From NCBI GenBank assembly GCA_023653785.1, contig JAMKCH010012616.1, forward strand, positions 31,649-95,648: a stretch of 64,000 nt of DNA, in the 5' to 3' direction. This stretch comes from Ophioderma brevispina. Its lineage: Eukaryota; Echinodermata; Ophiuroidea; Amphilepidida; Ophiodermatidae. Under the pieces are notes generated by a model that worked only from the letters and a program-made list of their open reading frames with translations, had not been told where the DNA came from and searched no databases. How positions within the stretch are numbered: position 1 is the first letter of the stretch; each line of letters starts with the position of its first letter. Of this stretch, positions 55,000-64,000 are shown piece after piece. A program made the position numbers and the translations under genes.

Positions 55000-56210
55000 T
55001 TTTAAATATGCACAAATAATCCAAAATCATATTTTTGTATTTTCTTAGTTTTGGTCATTTTTTATTTACAATCAATATGCGACAGCTTACAAATCAAGTT
55101 TCAGATTCTCATTTTCAAAATGCATAGAAAGATCATTAAGATGCTGCCGTTTTGGTTAACCAGAATTAGCACTGGAGTGAAGAGGCCTTGCAAATATGCA
55201 CTATCGCTTCTAAAACCGTAAAAAAACCGCAAGTTTTGTTTGCCCAAAATGACTTGTGGTGAGTTGTTTGTATGCCGCAGGCTTTTCAAGAAGAAAACGA
55301 TACAACGTAAATCGGAACAAGCACCTCGGAGATCTTTATTTTTCGTCCTTAGGGTTCCCAAAAAAATCAAAAACAGAGAGTCAAACTTTAATATGATAAA
55401 AATTAAGTTTTTTCTGACCATTCAAGATCCTCAATATTAATTTATCTGACCTTGACCTTTGGTAAATTCAGCAGAACGACGAAAATGGTGTTTAACACAA
55501 GAACACGCTTTCCGTATGCATGTTTCCCCACGGCATGCCAACACTGTTTGATTGAATCGGTCTAATAACCGTTGTGGTGTTCATATCAGTGAGTACGAGT
55601 CAAAATTATCATGTAATTAACACCTTTATTGATTAAAGTTATGAAAACCTTAACAGTTGGCCTACAAATTACCTGGATGTCCTTTAGCCTCATATGAATG
55701 TTCCCGATCTGTTTTTGGGGGTAGTTATTTTTTATGTGGTAAAATTATATCCTGTTGTTCCAATTGCCTAGACTATCACATTTGAGAGCAAATTGAAGAA
55801 ATTTTCCTATGTTTTGGAAAATTGCCAGTGTCGCTTTAATGGGTCTTACTTAGTTTTGTGGACTGTAGGCTAGGTCTACACATTACTTGGGCTGATAAAC
55901 CACATACTAAAAAATGAGGACTAAATTAATTTCTTTCTATTGAATAACATGAGTGAACTCTGCCTATTTAAAAAAAAACTTGACGAAGAATCTTGACCTC
56001 TCATGTGGTAGATTTATTCATTTTTACTAGGCAATTCTAAGATCCAAAATGTGCTCAAGTAGAATTGTCACAACTTGTTATTATGTATACATTTAATAAA
56101 TGTAGTTTCTTTATTTCAGTTTGTACTGGAGAAGGCTAAGCCTAATGAAGTCTGATGTCTATACTTTTATTTACGTGGCCTAACTGCAAGTTGCAACCAA
56201 ATTTTACTTT
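55000..56210. other. No recognised gene
   Basis: The overlapping opposite-strand open frames at 55,101-55,440 have no recognisable domain. A minus-strand donor-like CCAG|GTAATT at 55,672 follows a short frame whose phase would fit patatin exon A, but its acceptor is poor. Confidence 0.35.
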
Positions 56211-56214
56211 CATT

Positions 56215-57265
56215 CGGAAATTGATTAAGGCCTAGCTATAGCCTACAAAGACATTGGCCTAGGCTTCGCATTTAACTAGTTTTTTCCCTTGTTATTTGGG
56301 TAGCTGTATCTAATAAAATATTCGCCAGCCTGGTCTAACATATATTTTATTTTTTTATTTTTTTGTATTACCATTAAACATAACATATCAGGTCTAGTTA
56401 TAACCTTCGTATTTGGAATTTGAACGAGTGTGAACGCCACTGTTAACTAGTTAACACAAAAGTGCCTCAATGTGATTACAAAGTAGGGGTAACAAAAGCG
56501 TGACAGTTTTTACTTGAGTGGTTGCGCACTATTAAAGGAGGAAAAGCCAATTATAAATAACGGCTAGGCCTAGACACATAGCCTATTTTTGCTGCTTGGT
56601 CCCTAAATTATAGGGTTGTAAGACCTTTAGGCCTAGGGCTAGGCTTGGCCAGCTCACTAGCGTCAGCCTAGACCCCCATCACTGCCATGACTGCAACACA
56701 TAACCAGTGGCAGTGCACAAAAAAGCCAAAGTGGCAGTGCCAGTATTAGATCCAGAGAGGCTAGAAGTATGTGAGGCATATCGGTCACATGGGATCAATA
56801 TTTTTCATTGGAATGTAGATTATGGGTCCACTCCAAAATCACACTACTATGTGTCATTGCCCATACTACTACAGCTCTGTTTACCAAAATGCTTGAATGA
56901 CAATGACCTTTTCTTGATCTAGGTGGTGCCGCAGAGTTGAAGTTGAATTAATTTACACTCAGTCTAGACTAGAGTAAAACCTATTTTATTAGCCTTTTTT
57001 CAATCATCGAATCGATACACGTACGTATGTCATGGAGCTTACTAGACTCTAGTATCCGTAAGATAAGCCTGTTGTATAAAGTTGTATGTACATAAGTAAA
57101 CTACGAACTGCATCGAATTGGATGCAGCACGATTTGCACACGTGGTATCAGAATTCTTATCTCTATATGTCACATGAATGATGTCTAAGCCCTATACTAG
57201 GCCCAGGAGACTCGGGATAGGCCTTAGCATGATAGGCTAGGCTATATACCTGCAGTCACTCTCAT
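56215..57265. repeat. TAGGCCTA-rich stretch
   Basis: Words such as AAGGCCTAGC, TTGGCCTAGGC, TAGGCCTAGAC, TAGGCCTAGGGCTAGGCTTG, CTAGGCCCAGG and ATAGGCCTTAG recur every 30-150 bp. It is a compositional peculiarity of this genome and not a discrete element. The plus-strand open frames at 56,707 and 57,476 are unrecognised. Confidence 0.6.
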
Positions 57266-58320
57266 CATGCTCATGCCTCATGGAAGTGCATGAGTGGTGA
57301 ACTTGTAAGTTTAAATCATGAAATACAAAGTTTTAACTTACAGGGATTTTAGCTATCCTAGTTCTAACCCTAGCTTGTGGAAACTATTTCATGAGTTAAA
57401 ATACCATCATACAGTGTCTTAGCAAAGCGACAAACAATTTTAATTTAGCACAGTCCACTGCATGTAAGTCAGACAGTGGGTGCAGTCGAGTCTGTCCAGA
57501 CTCATCCTCACAGACTTCACTCACACCATGCCAGTGTGAGCAGGGACTGTGCAGGCAAGCCCTGCTATCTTAATACAGATTCTGGGACCATCTCATCAGA
57601 ATCTCATTCATCAGACATTGCTAAACAAAAAGAAACCCTGGAAATTATATTTGGAAAAATAAATATGACATTCATAACAAATCTATTACCATGATTTTTG
57701 TGATCCTTCTGTCTTCAGAATGCACGTTCATGTCTTCAATCATACCACTGCTCCATAAACTGAACAAACATCATCATCGTTAGAGTGCAGGGTTCCCGTG
57801 CACTTTTATCAGCAGCACTGCTGAGAAAAGGGAGCTCTGAGAGCAGTGAAAATATTTCTGCTGGTTGCCAGTCTTTATTGTTGCTAATGTCCCAAAACAA
57901 TATATCAAAATCAACTTTTGCAAAGAATTAGTTTTTGGGAATCTTGACACACACCTTTATATTGATCATTTTTTGAAAATATAAAAAGTGCACATACTTT
58001 TAAATAGCTGAGCTTAAGGTCAGCCTTTAAAAATCAAGAAAAAGACAATTGTTATTATTTTTAATACATTTCTCAATTTGTAGATTTAAAGATAGACACA
58101 GATTTCATAAAAAATGGTAAAAAAAAATATCCATCAAAAATGGCAATTTCTTCTTTGGAAAATTAGTACACACTCCTATGTAAAATTGTGATTTTTAATT
58201 TTTGCAATATATTGTTGACAAATGATAATCTGGTGTATGTTTATATCTTAAAAGAAACTTTAAATTTTATTTTCTTCATATAAGCAATTTGTATTTTGAA
58301 TTTTTCTTTTTTTATTTATT
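57265..58320. other. No recognised gene
   Basis: Plus-strand open frame 57,476-57,694 (SRDCAGKPCYLNTDSG and SDIAKQKETLEIIFGK) is not recognised. AT-rich remainder. The CAGCAGCACTGCTGAGAAAA hairpin-like run at about 57,810 is short. Confidence 0.35.
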
Positions 58321-58339
58321 GATTAATAAAAATAAGCAT

Positions 58340-58410
58340 GGTTTATAATAACTTTTCCCACGTCACTTTTAGGATTGCCAGCCGGGTCAGAAACATAGGA
58401 GACTTTAATG
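58340..58410 (-). repeat. Isolated fragment of the 360-bp satellite, inverted
   Basis: The minus strand reads CCGGCTGGCAATCCTAAAAG followed by TGACGTGGG, close to the first monomer at about 53,200-53,225 (CCGGCTGGCATTTCTAAAAG). Hence the 58,323-58,529 minus-strand open frame is repeat-derived. Confidence 0.6.
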
Positions 58411-58565
58411 ATCAATTTTAACATGCTGGCAGCTCTGGACTGTTGGGTTTGAGCGAAAAGCTTTAACTCTGAGAGCACTTTGACCCAATGGCCTCTCACT
58501 ATTTTAGTACTTGTGTACCAGAAATTCATTCGAGTGTAATTTGTTTATATTAAACATTTACTCAC

Positions 58566-58690
58566 TATAAAAAATCCAAAATGGCCACTGGCTGAAATCT
58601 TGGAAATAACAAAATTGCATATCTCATGATAAAATAACTTCCCTATTTGATATTTAATAAGTGTTGTTTTGACTAATTTTTTGATTATTC
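58566..58690 (+). repeat. Third copy of the GGCCATCTTG repeat family
   Basis: ATCCAAAATGGCCACTGGCT, CTTGGAAATAACAAAATTG and GTTTTGACTAATTTTTTGAT follow the order seen at 52,685-53,015. Confidence 0.65.
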
Positions 58691-58699
58691 AGGAGTTCA

Positions 58700-59255
58700 T
58701 CCCAACATTGTTATTGTGGACACGCAATCTTCAATGTGAAATCCCAGCGGATGATTTTCAGAATGCCCATCATGCAGTGCGTATTTGCAGAAATTGCATG
58801 TACCCGCAGTGTCGAGACCAAAATCAACCCGTCACGTGCATGGTACAATAGATCTTATGGTAAATTTGAATGAGGGATTATTTGAGTATTTACTTCATTA
58901 TATAAAGGAAACAAGTTGATAAGCCTATTAGTATATCAGGTCTATTATCCATCATAGTTTTTTTCATTGTATAATCGACTAACTCTCAGCAGAGATATAG
59001 CCAATTTAAAACACCTTATTTTTCCAAGAATTCAATGGGAAATGAGAGTACCAATGGCAAGTTGCAGTCCTGGTAATTAAACTAGTTCTGCCTAATGATT
59101 TTGAAGGTTATTCTGAAAACCGCTCTGGTGAATCCGTAAACAAATGGATGCTATATACTTTTTGGATATATGATGAAATTCCCCACTTTCCAAATTAGTT
59201 CCCCTGCACCCGCCCTGCACATCACTTTCAGATTTAGAAGTGTCCACCGATGAAT
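58700..59255. other. No recognised gene
   Basis: No coding, RNA or transposon signal recognised. Confidence 0.4.
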
Positions 59256-59259
59256 TTTT

Positions 59260-60245
59260 ATTTTGATTAATAACTGTCAGCAGCCGCAGGCCAATTAAAT
59301 TTACTAATCTAATATTTACTACTCTAATATTTTTTTATATATAACTCTCGGTTGCGTCGCAGACCGATAGCCCCTTAAGAGGGCAGGGCTTGAAAAGGGA
59401 GGGAAATTAATGGGGTAAAATTTTTTAACAAGACAAGGTTGCGCCGCGGGCCTGTAAAGTCGCTTATCTAACTAGCTTGCGCCGCAGGCCTATAAAAGAC
59501 CGCTTATCTAACTGTTTTGCGCCGCAGCCTATAAAGATCGCTTAGCTCACGTGTTGCGCCGCAGGCCTATAAAGAACGCTTTGCCAACTGTTTGTCGCCG
59601 TCATGCCTATAATTTAATAATGTTATGAATCTTTTTAATGATTTTTAATGAATATTTATGAGATTTTTTTGAATATTTTAATGAGGTAATTTCAATAATT
59701 TCCATGATTTGAATCGGATTACCTTTTCAAAAGTGAAAAATTGACACTACATAAGAAATAAAGCGATATATTGATAAGTTTTAATCGCCCGTGGGGGTAT
59801 GGGTGTGGGTTGGGGAGTTGCCGGCTCCTTTTTTATTTTGATTAGATAACGGTCTAGCGCCGCAGGCCACTAAAATTACTAATCTAATATTTTTTTTATA
59901 TATAACTCGGTTGCGTCGCAGACCGATAGCCAATAAAGCAGGCCAATAAATTTACTAATCTAATATTTTTTTATATATAACTCGGTTGCGTCGCAGACCG
60001 ATAGCCCCTTAAAGAGGGCAGGGCTTGAAGAAGGAGGGAAATTATGGGGTAAAAGTTTTAACAAGGTTGCGCCGCAGGCCTATAAAGTCGCTTAGCTAAC
60101 TAGCTTGCGCCGCAGGCCTATAAAGAACGCTTAGCCAACTAGATTGCGCCGCAGGCCTATAAAGATCGGTTAGCCAACTAGATTGCGCCGCAGGCCTATT
60201 AAGATCGCTTAGCCAACTAGATTGCGCCGCAGGTCTATAAATTTA
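59260..60245 (+). repeat. Compound satellite: 38-39-bp TTGCGCCGCAGGCC units with higher-order period
   Basis: Units starting TTGCGCCGC and reading GCAGGCCTATAAAGATCGCT then TAGCCAACTAGA occur at 59,439, 59,477, 59,517, 59,554 and about 59,592. They occur again at 60,067, 60,105, 60,144, 60,183 and 60,222. Each block is preceded by a spacer with TTTACTAATCTAATATTT, TATATATAACTCGGTTGCGT, CGCAGACCGATAGCCCCTTA and GGGCAGGGCTTGAA. The spacer part is itself duplicated at 59,870-60,000. The array is thus a higher-order repeat of about 630 bp. Confidence 0.93.
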
Positions 60246-60254
60246 CTAATCTAA

Positions 60255-60395
60255 TATTTTACGGAATAAACTGCAATATAATATTGCAGTTTATTCCGTT
60301 ATAAAGTAAATTACGGAATAAACTGCAATACTTAGATTATTTAACATCGTTACAAACGAGGACCGTCCTCGGTTGTAACGAAGTCCTCGTTTAGA
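60255..60395. repeat. Palindrome pair at the satellite's edge
   Basis: A 39-bp palindrome made of ACGGAATAAACTGCAATAT and its inverse, one base apart, lies at about 60,260-60,299. A further ACGGAATAAACTGCAATA follows at about 60,313. Then CGTTACAAACGAGGAC faces GTCCTCGGTTGTAACG at about 60,348-60,380. These are strong cruciform or hairpin sequences. Confidence 0.92.
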
Positions 60396-60614
60396 TAGTG
60401 AAAAGTCAGGTGTGTGTCCTCGGTTGGAGGTAAACACAAACGCACCCCCACACACGGATACACACATACAGATACACAGACATACGACCAGAGTAATCCC
60501 TATGCAGACGACACAAAAACTCCTGTGATGATGAAAATGGTTTATCCGTTTTCATAAATACATTGGGAATGGCCGCTCCGGTTGCGATCATGAGAGCAAT
60601 CTACTGTCTGGCGA

Positions 60615-60755
60615 AGTCCTTTTATACACACCCTTAAAAGGGTGTGTATAAAACAAAGACCTAAGATCTATAAAACAAACACCTAAGACCTATAAAACAA
60701 AGACCTTTGTTTTATAGGTCTTAGGTTTTTGTTTTTTACACACCCAGGTCCTTCA
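60615..60755. repeat. Hairpin cluster with ACCTAAGACCTATAAAACAA repeats
   Basis: TTATACACACCCTT faces AAGGGTGTGTATAA with two bases between. Then three direct AAGACCTA(A)GA(T/C)CTATAAAACAA units are followed by their inverse CTTTGTTTTATAGGTCTTAG. A final TTTTTTACACACCC mirrors the start. The whole is a nested inverted repeat. Confidence 0.9.
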
Positions 60756-60819
60756 TGCATTCCAGTAAACACACACTCAGCTGCCGATATTAATCCGTGT
60801 AACAACATTTATAGTCGGA

Positions 60820-61015
60820 AAGATATGGTCCAAGTTATGGCCTAAGTTGAGTATATACACAATTTTTTTGTTGAACGTGATAGATAAGGGTGTGTAGAAT
60901 TAGAATCTGCCGGATGCCGTGCACCTTGGCACCCTTGGGCGTTTTGAGAAATCCAAGATGGCGTTGTCATAGATGATGATTATCTATTCGACCCTATATT
61001 ATCAAACTATGGACT
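60820..61015 (-). repeat. Dispersed repeat, copy 2 (inverted)
   Basis: Reverse complement of 40,425-40,640 over its full length, with small differences. Confidence 0.85.
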
Positions 61016-61021
61016 TAATTA

Positions 61022-61075
61022 AAGGTGCATTTCGTGATCCACAGCCTCGTCCCCCCCGACTTACCTAAAAATGTT
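61022..61075 (-). repeat. Short dispersed repeat, copy 2 (inverted)
   Basis: The inverse reads ATTTTTAGGTAAGTCGGGG then GACGAGGCTGTGGATCACG, matching 33,298-33,345. The flanking opposite-strand open frames at 61,015-61,336 are not recognised. Confidence 0.7.
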
Positions 61076-62574
61076 GAGATTTTTAAATCATCTAAACCGC
61101 TGGCCTTAGTAATCCACATGTGCCCAATCTTACGTGCCAAAAAGTCGGACGTATCTTTAAGAAATTCACAATTGGATTTTCTGTCCGTAAACGGACAGAA
61201 GAAATTAAGCACAGTGGCCTATGGGACGTGGGAAAAAAACATTGCTCATAACACAAAAACCGCCAGATCGGGAATCAATTTTGAAATAAGCTGTCTCCAA
61301 GGATATCTAGTGTCAATGAATAAAACAGAAGGGTGAAATTCACGAAATGAACCTTTAATATACTACAGGACCAAGAACAAGTGCTGGCACCTTGTACATG
61401 GAAGTCATACTCGGGGGGGGGGGGGGGGGGGGAGGGGCACTTGTATTTCAAGGTGGGATATCATCCTCGTGTATGGCCTCCCAAAACGTTACCCTAAGCG
61501 CGATGGTCACTGGCAGGGAAAACACCCCGAAAGCACGTATTTGGTTTTGATTTTGTACCCTAACAAGTACTTTGGTTTTTTAATTTGTACCCTTACACAC
61601 AAGGTTTTGGTTTAACTTTACTGCCAGATACAAGTAATTGCATAACATTTTAAAACAAAAAAATCACCCCTAAACAAGTATTTTGACATATTTTGCTTAC
61701 CCTAAACGAGTACATTTATACAAATGTACCTTTAACATACACTGCAAAGGCTATAGTCTCTTATTATAATTTATCGAAAAAGGAAATATTTCCACATGAT
61801 TTCATTGAAGTTTTCCTGTCTATTTTATTGTTACTCTTATGTGTAAAAGCATCAAATTTGAGATTATTAGGCCTAATAACTTTAAAATTTAAAATTCATT
61901 CCTTAAAATTTCAAGTCTTCTTAAGTTGTCCCGATTTCTTGGGAATAATTAAATGAGTATTGTCGGAGTCGTCGTAATTGACCGGAGTTTTTTTTGCATG
62001 CAGCATTCATTGAAACTTAAAACCCGGAATTATTTGATATTGACATAACTTAGGAAATACGTTTCTATACGCATTACTTGTACGATTTGGTATATGTGCA
62101 CTTAAAAAGAAACATGTTAAACCACAGGCATTTGACTGGCCCCCAGACTGGGGACTTCACTACATGCAGAAACTTAAAATAAACCTCGCCCCGCCCAGCC
62201 GTAAAAATCGAACCATTGCAGGGAACGTAAAAATAACGGCCGTAAAAAATCTCAGCTTCAAACGTTATTGTTGGTTTTTAAATTTGTTCAAACAATATTA
62301 AGAATAAAAAGTGATTACAATCGACCTGAACCAAATTTCACGGTTGTAGCTATGGCATCATACAAAAAGTGGTATTTACGTTACCACGTTGTTGTAAACA
62401 AAGTTAATTTTCAGGAAAACAATTTGAGGAAAAAAAAAGGCAATAAACAAATGGAAAACGTGGAGAAATAAAGATTCAAAGCAGTTCTAACTTTGTTTTA
62501 TATGGTAATGTACACATTCTAATGGCACCTATTACTTAATCATCATATGAATAAATAAATTAATATACTTACCT

Positions 62575-62660
62575 TAACATTACACAGATTCGAACAGGGC
62601 CTTAAGATGACAAGTCCTAAACCCGCTATCCACACCCTACATACCGTGACAGTCACTGAT
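62575..62660 (-). repeat. tRNA-derived SINE head
   Basis: The minus strand reads GGTGTGGATAGCGGGTTTAG (box A: TGGATAGCGGG) and, about 35 bp on, CCCTGTTCGAATCTG (box B: GTTCGAATC). The spacing fits a pol III internal promoter, but the acceptor stem does not pair, so it is not a functional tRNA. Confidence 0.6.
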
Positions 62661-63330
62661 TAAGAGATGCTAAAATTACATATATAATGTGTGTGCATAC
62701 TATTTTTTTTCAAATTAAACTATATAATACAAAAGGAGAGAAAAAGTTTTAAAACTATTTTTAAAAAATGATAGGGAAATAAGAGTTTGCATTTTAATGA
62801 CGTTATTACGACGTTATTTAACATATTGTATAAGTAAAGCAATTTTCATTTAGTTCGTTATTCTTACATAAAAAAAAGTAAGTTACAAAAGAACGTAAGA
62901 TTACGGAAAATATAGTAACGGTCAGCGTTATTTTAATATAAATACTTAACTTTTTTCCAAATGTGGTAGTATCATTTACGTCCACTGTTTATTTACATTT
63001 TTCTGCTTCCAAATTGTTTTATGTTAGGTTATAAGGTAATAAAAGCGTGAAGAGTATGAATAAAATGGGGTTTTTACGTAATTTGAAAATGGAAAGTCTT
63101 GGTTAAATAGGAGCATTGTTAACATTGTGAGATTAGCACGGTAAAAAGATTAAAACTCCTATTATAAAGATTATAGGGTATGGTGTATATAGACAATGAC
63201 ACGAAATAGAGAAATAAGCTAAAAAAGGCTTAAACGGTTTTAAATACTAGGGAATAATCATGGGAAATCAGGAGAAATCCGAGAGACAAAACCCAATATT
63301 TTCCAGCATTTAATGTGATTTTTTTACAAG
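62660..63330. other. AT-rich centre of the foldback element
   Basis: No coding or RNA signal; long A/T runs and ACGTTATT words. Confidence 0.4.
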
Positions 63331-63534
63331 TATTCAAAATATCACACCCTTAAACACGTATTTTCGAAGTTTGACAAAGCATTTACCCAATTTTGATTTT
63401 TTTTATGATTTTGGATACCCTAAACAATGTACGCGACGTACATCCGATCTCAAAAAACGACCCTTAATACGCGTTTTTGTACAGGCGCATGATATCCACC
63501 TTGGAGTACAAGTGCCCCCCCGGGGGTCATAACT

Positions 63535-64000
63535 TCAAATTCAAAATGGAACCACATCAAGAATTTAAAATATGCCGTTATAACAGCAAATACCATGCAA
63601 TAAAAATAAACATGGAGTACTTAGATTATGGGTAGACACAATAAATGTATTTCTGAACTTTTAAAGTTTTGGACATGATCGTCAATCAAATATGGCTAGC
63701 CAAAAGGGAATATCTTAAAAAATACTTGACACAAAGTTCTAAATAGTACCTTCAAGTATAAATGGTGTGTCAATGAAACTAATTCGAAATGTACTGTAGA
63801 TCATACACCAAGTATACCAGGGTAGTGTCCAATTATAATTGAGTGCAATATATGTGAAAAAATGTAATTCCTATGCGTATTGTGACAACTGCACCATATT
63901 TATTTCGATTATGGCGCATTTTTAAAAAAAATTGAAATGTTTTGTTGTACATGGTTAGGATCAAAGGTAAATTTCTATGTCATTGACCACATTGATTTTA
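63535..64000. other. No recognised feature
   Basis: AT-rich sequence to the window end with nothing recognised. Confidence 0.4.

Larger units (their letters stand above)
61395..63535. mobile_element. Foldback element with G-tract ends
   Basis: The left end has about 18 G, an A and GGGG, then CACTTGTATTTCAAGGTGGG and ATATCATCCTCGTG. The right end (about 63,485-63,530) is its imperfect inverse with CCACCTTGGAGTACAAGTGC and CCCCCCGGGGG. Both ends carry trains of ACCCTAA(A)CAAGTA or CACGTATTTT units on the inner side. The 2.1-kb centre is AT-rich and non-coding. The copy at 555 is a single end of the same family. Confidence 0.65.

Noticed and set aside
56707..57694. Frames at 56,707-56,922 and 57,476-57,694
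   Set aside because: Reasonable composition but no recognised domain and no linked exon; kept only as unassigned.
58323..58529. 68-codon minus-strand frame with protein-like composition
   Set aside because: Its central part matches the 360-bp satellite monomer, so it is repeat DNA.
59439..60245. CRISPR array
   Set aside because: Units are contiguous 38-39-bp satellite monomers without unique spacers, in eukaryotic DNA with no cas genes.

Overview
The window is animal nuclear DNA. It is AT-rich, has no operons, is saturated with decayed transposons, and carries one clearly split protein-coding gene with GT..AG introns. The repeat style fits a marine deuterostome invertebrate, most likely an echinoderm or hemichordate: abundant TAGGCCTA-type words, L2/CR1-like LINE 3' ends, TGACCTTTGACC repeats, and G-tract repeats with ACCCTAAA-type internal units. 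This assignment is inferred from style; no species can be named from sequence alone.

The main gene is a patatin-like phospholipase on the minus strand. Eight exons are recognised between 48,385 and 27,536, and the 5' exon or exons were not found. The oxyanion loop GGGNKG, the serine elbow GASIG and the dyad motif DGG are all present, and every splice phase agrees. Two exons, at 32,711-32,837 and 28,710-28,816, are each exactly one base short of an in-frame exon, both at short homopolymers. The gene is therefore either a recent pseudogene or carries assembly indels.

Layout. 0-3 kb: microsatellite, G-tract repeat and two inverted-repeat elements. 3.4-7.3 kb: three broken non-LTR retrotransposons on both strands. 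8.6-14.6 kb: a long-TIR element, then a degenerate pogo/Tigger-like transposase and a probable C-terminal part of it. 14.7-17.2 kb: TGACC-repeat duplication and a strongly G-skewed minisatellite. 18.9-27.3 kb: an L2-like LINE 3' end and several tandem or dispersed repeats. 27.5-48.4 kb: the patatin gene, its introns holding LINE fragments, tRNA-like SINE pieces, a mariner-type MITE, a 550-bp inverted repeat, a perfect 210-bp direct duplication and a hairpin/A-tract duplication junction. 48.4-64 kb: MITEs, a hAT-like insertion nested in another TIR element, a ~360-bp satellite array, a compound 38/39-bp satellite with hairpins, and a G-tract foldback element.

Apart from the patatin gene, nothing here looks like an intact coding gene. 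Other long open frames are low-complexity or lie inside repeats. The window is best read as one phospholipase locus embedded in, and split by, layers of nested mobile DNA.
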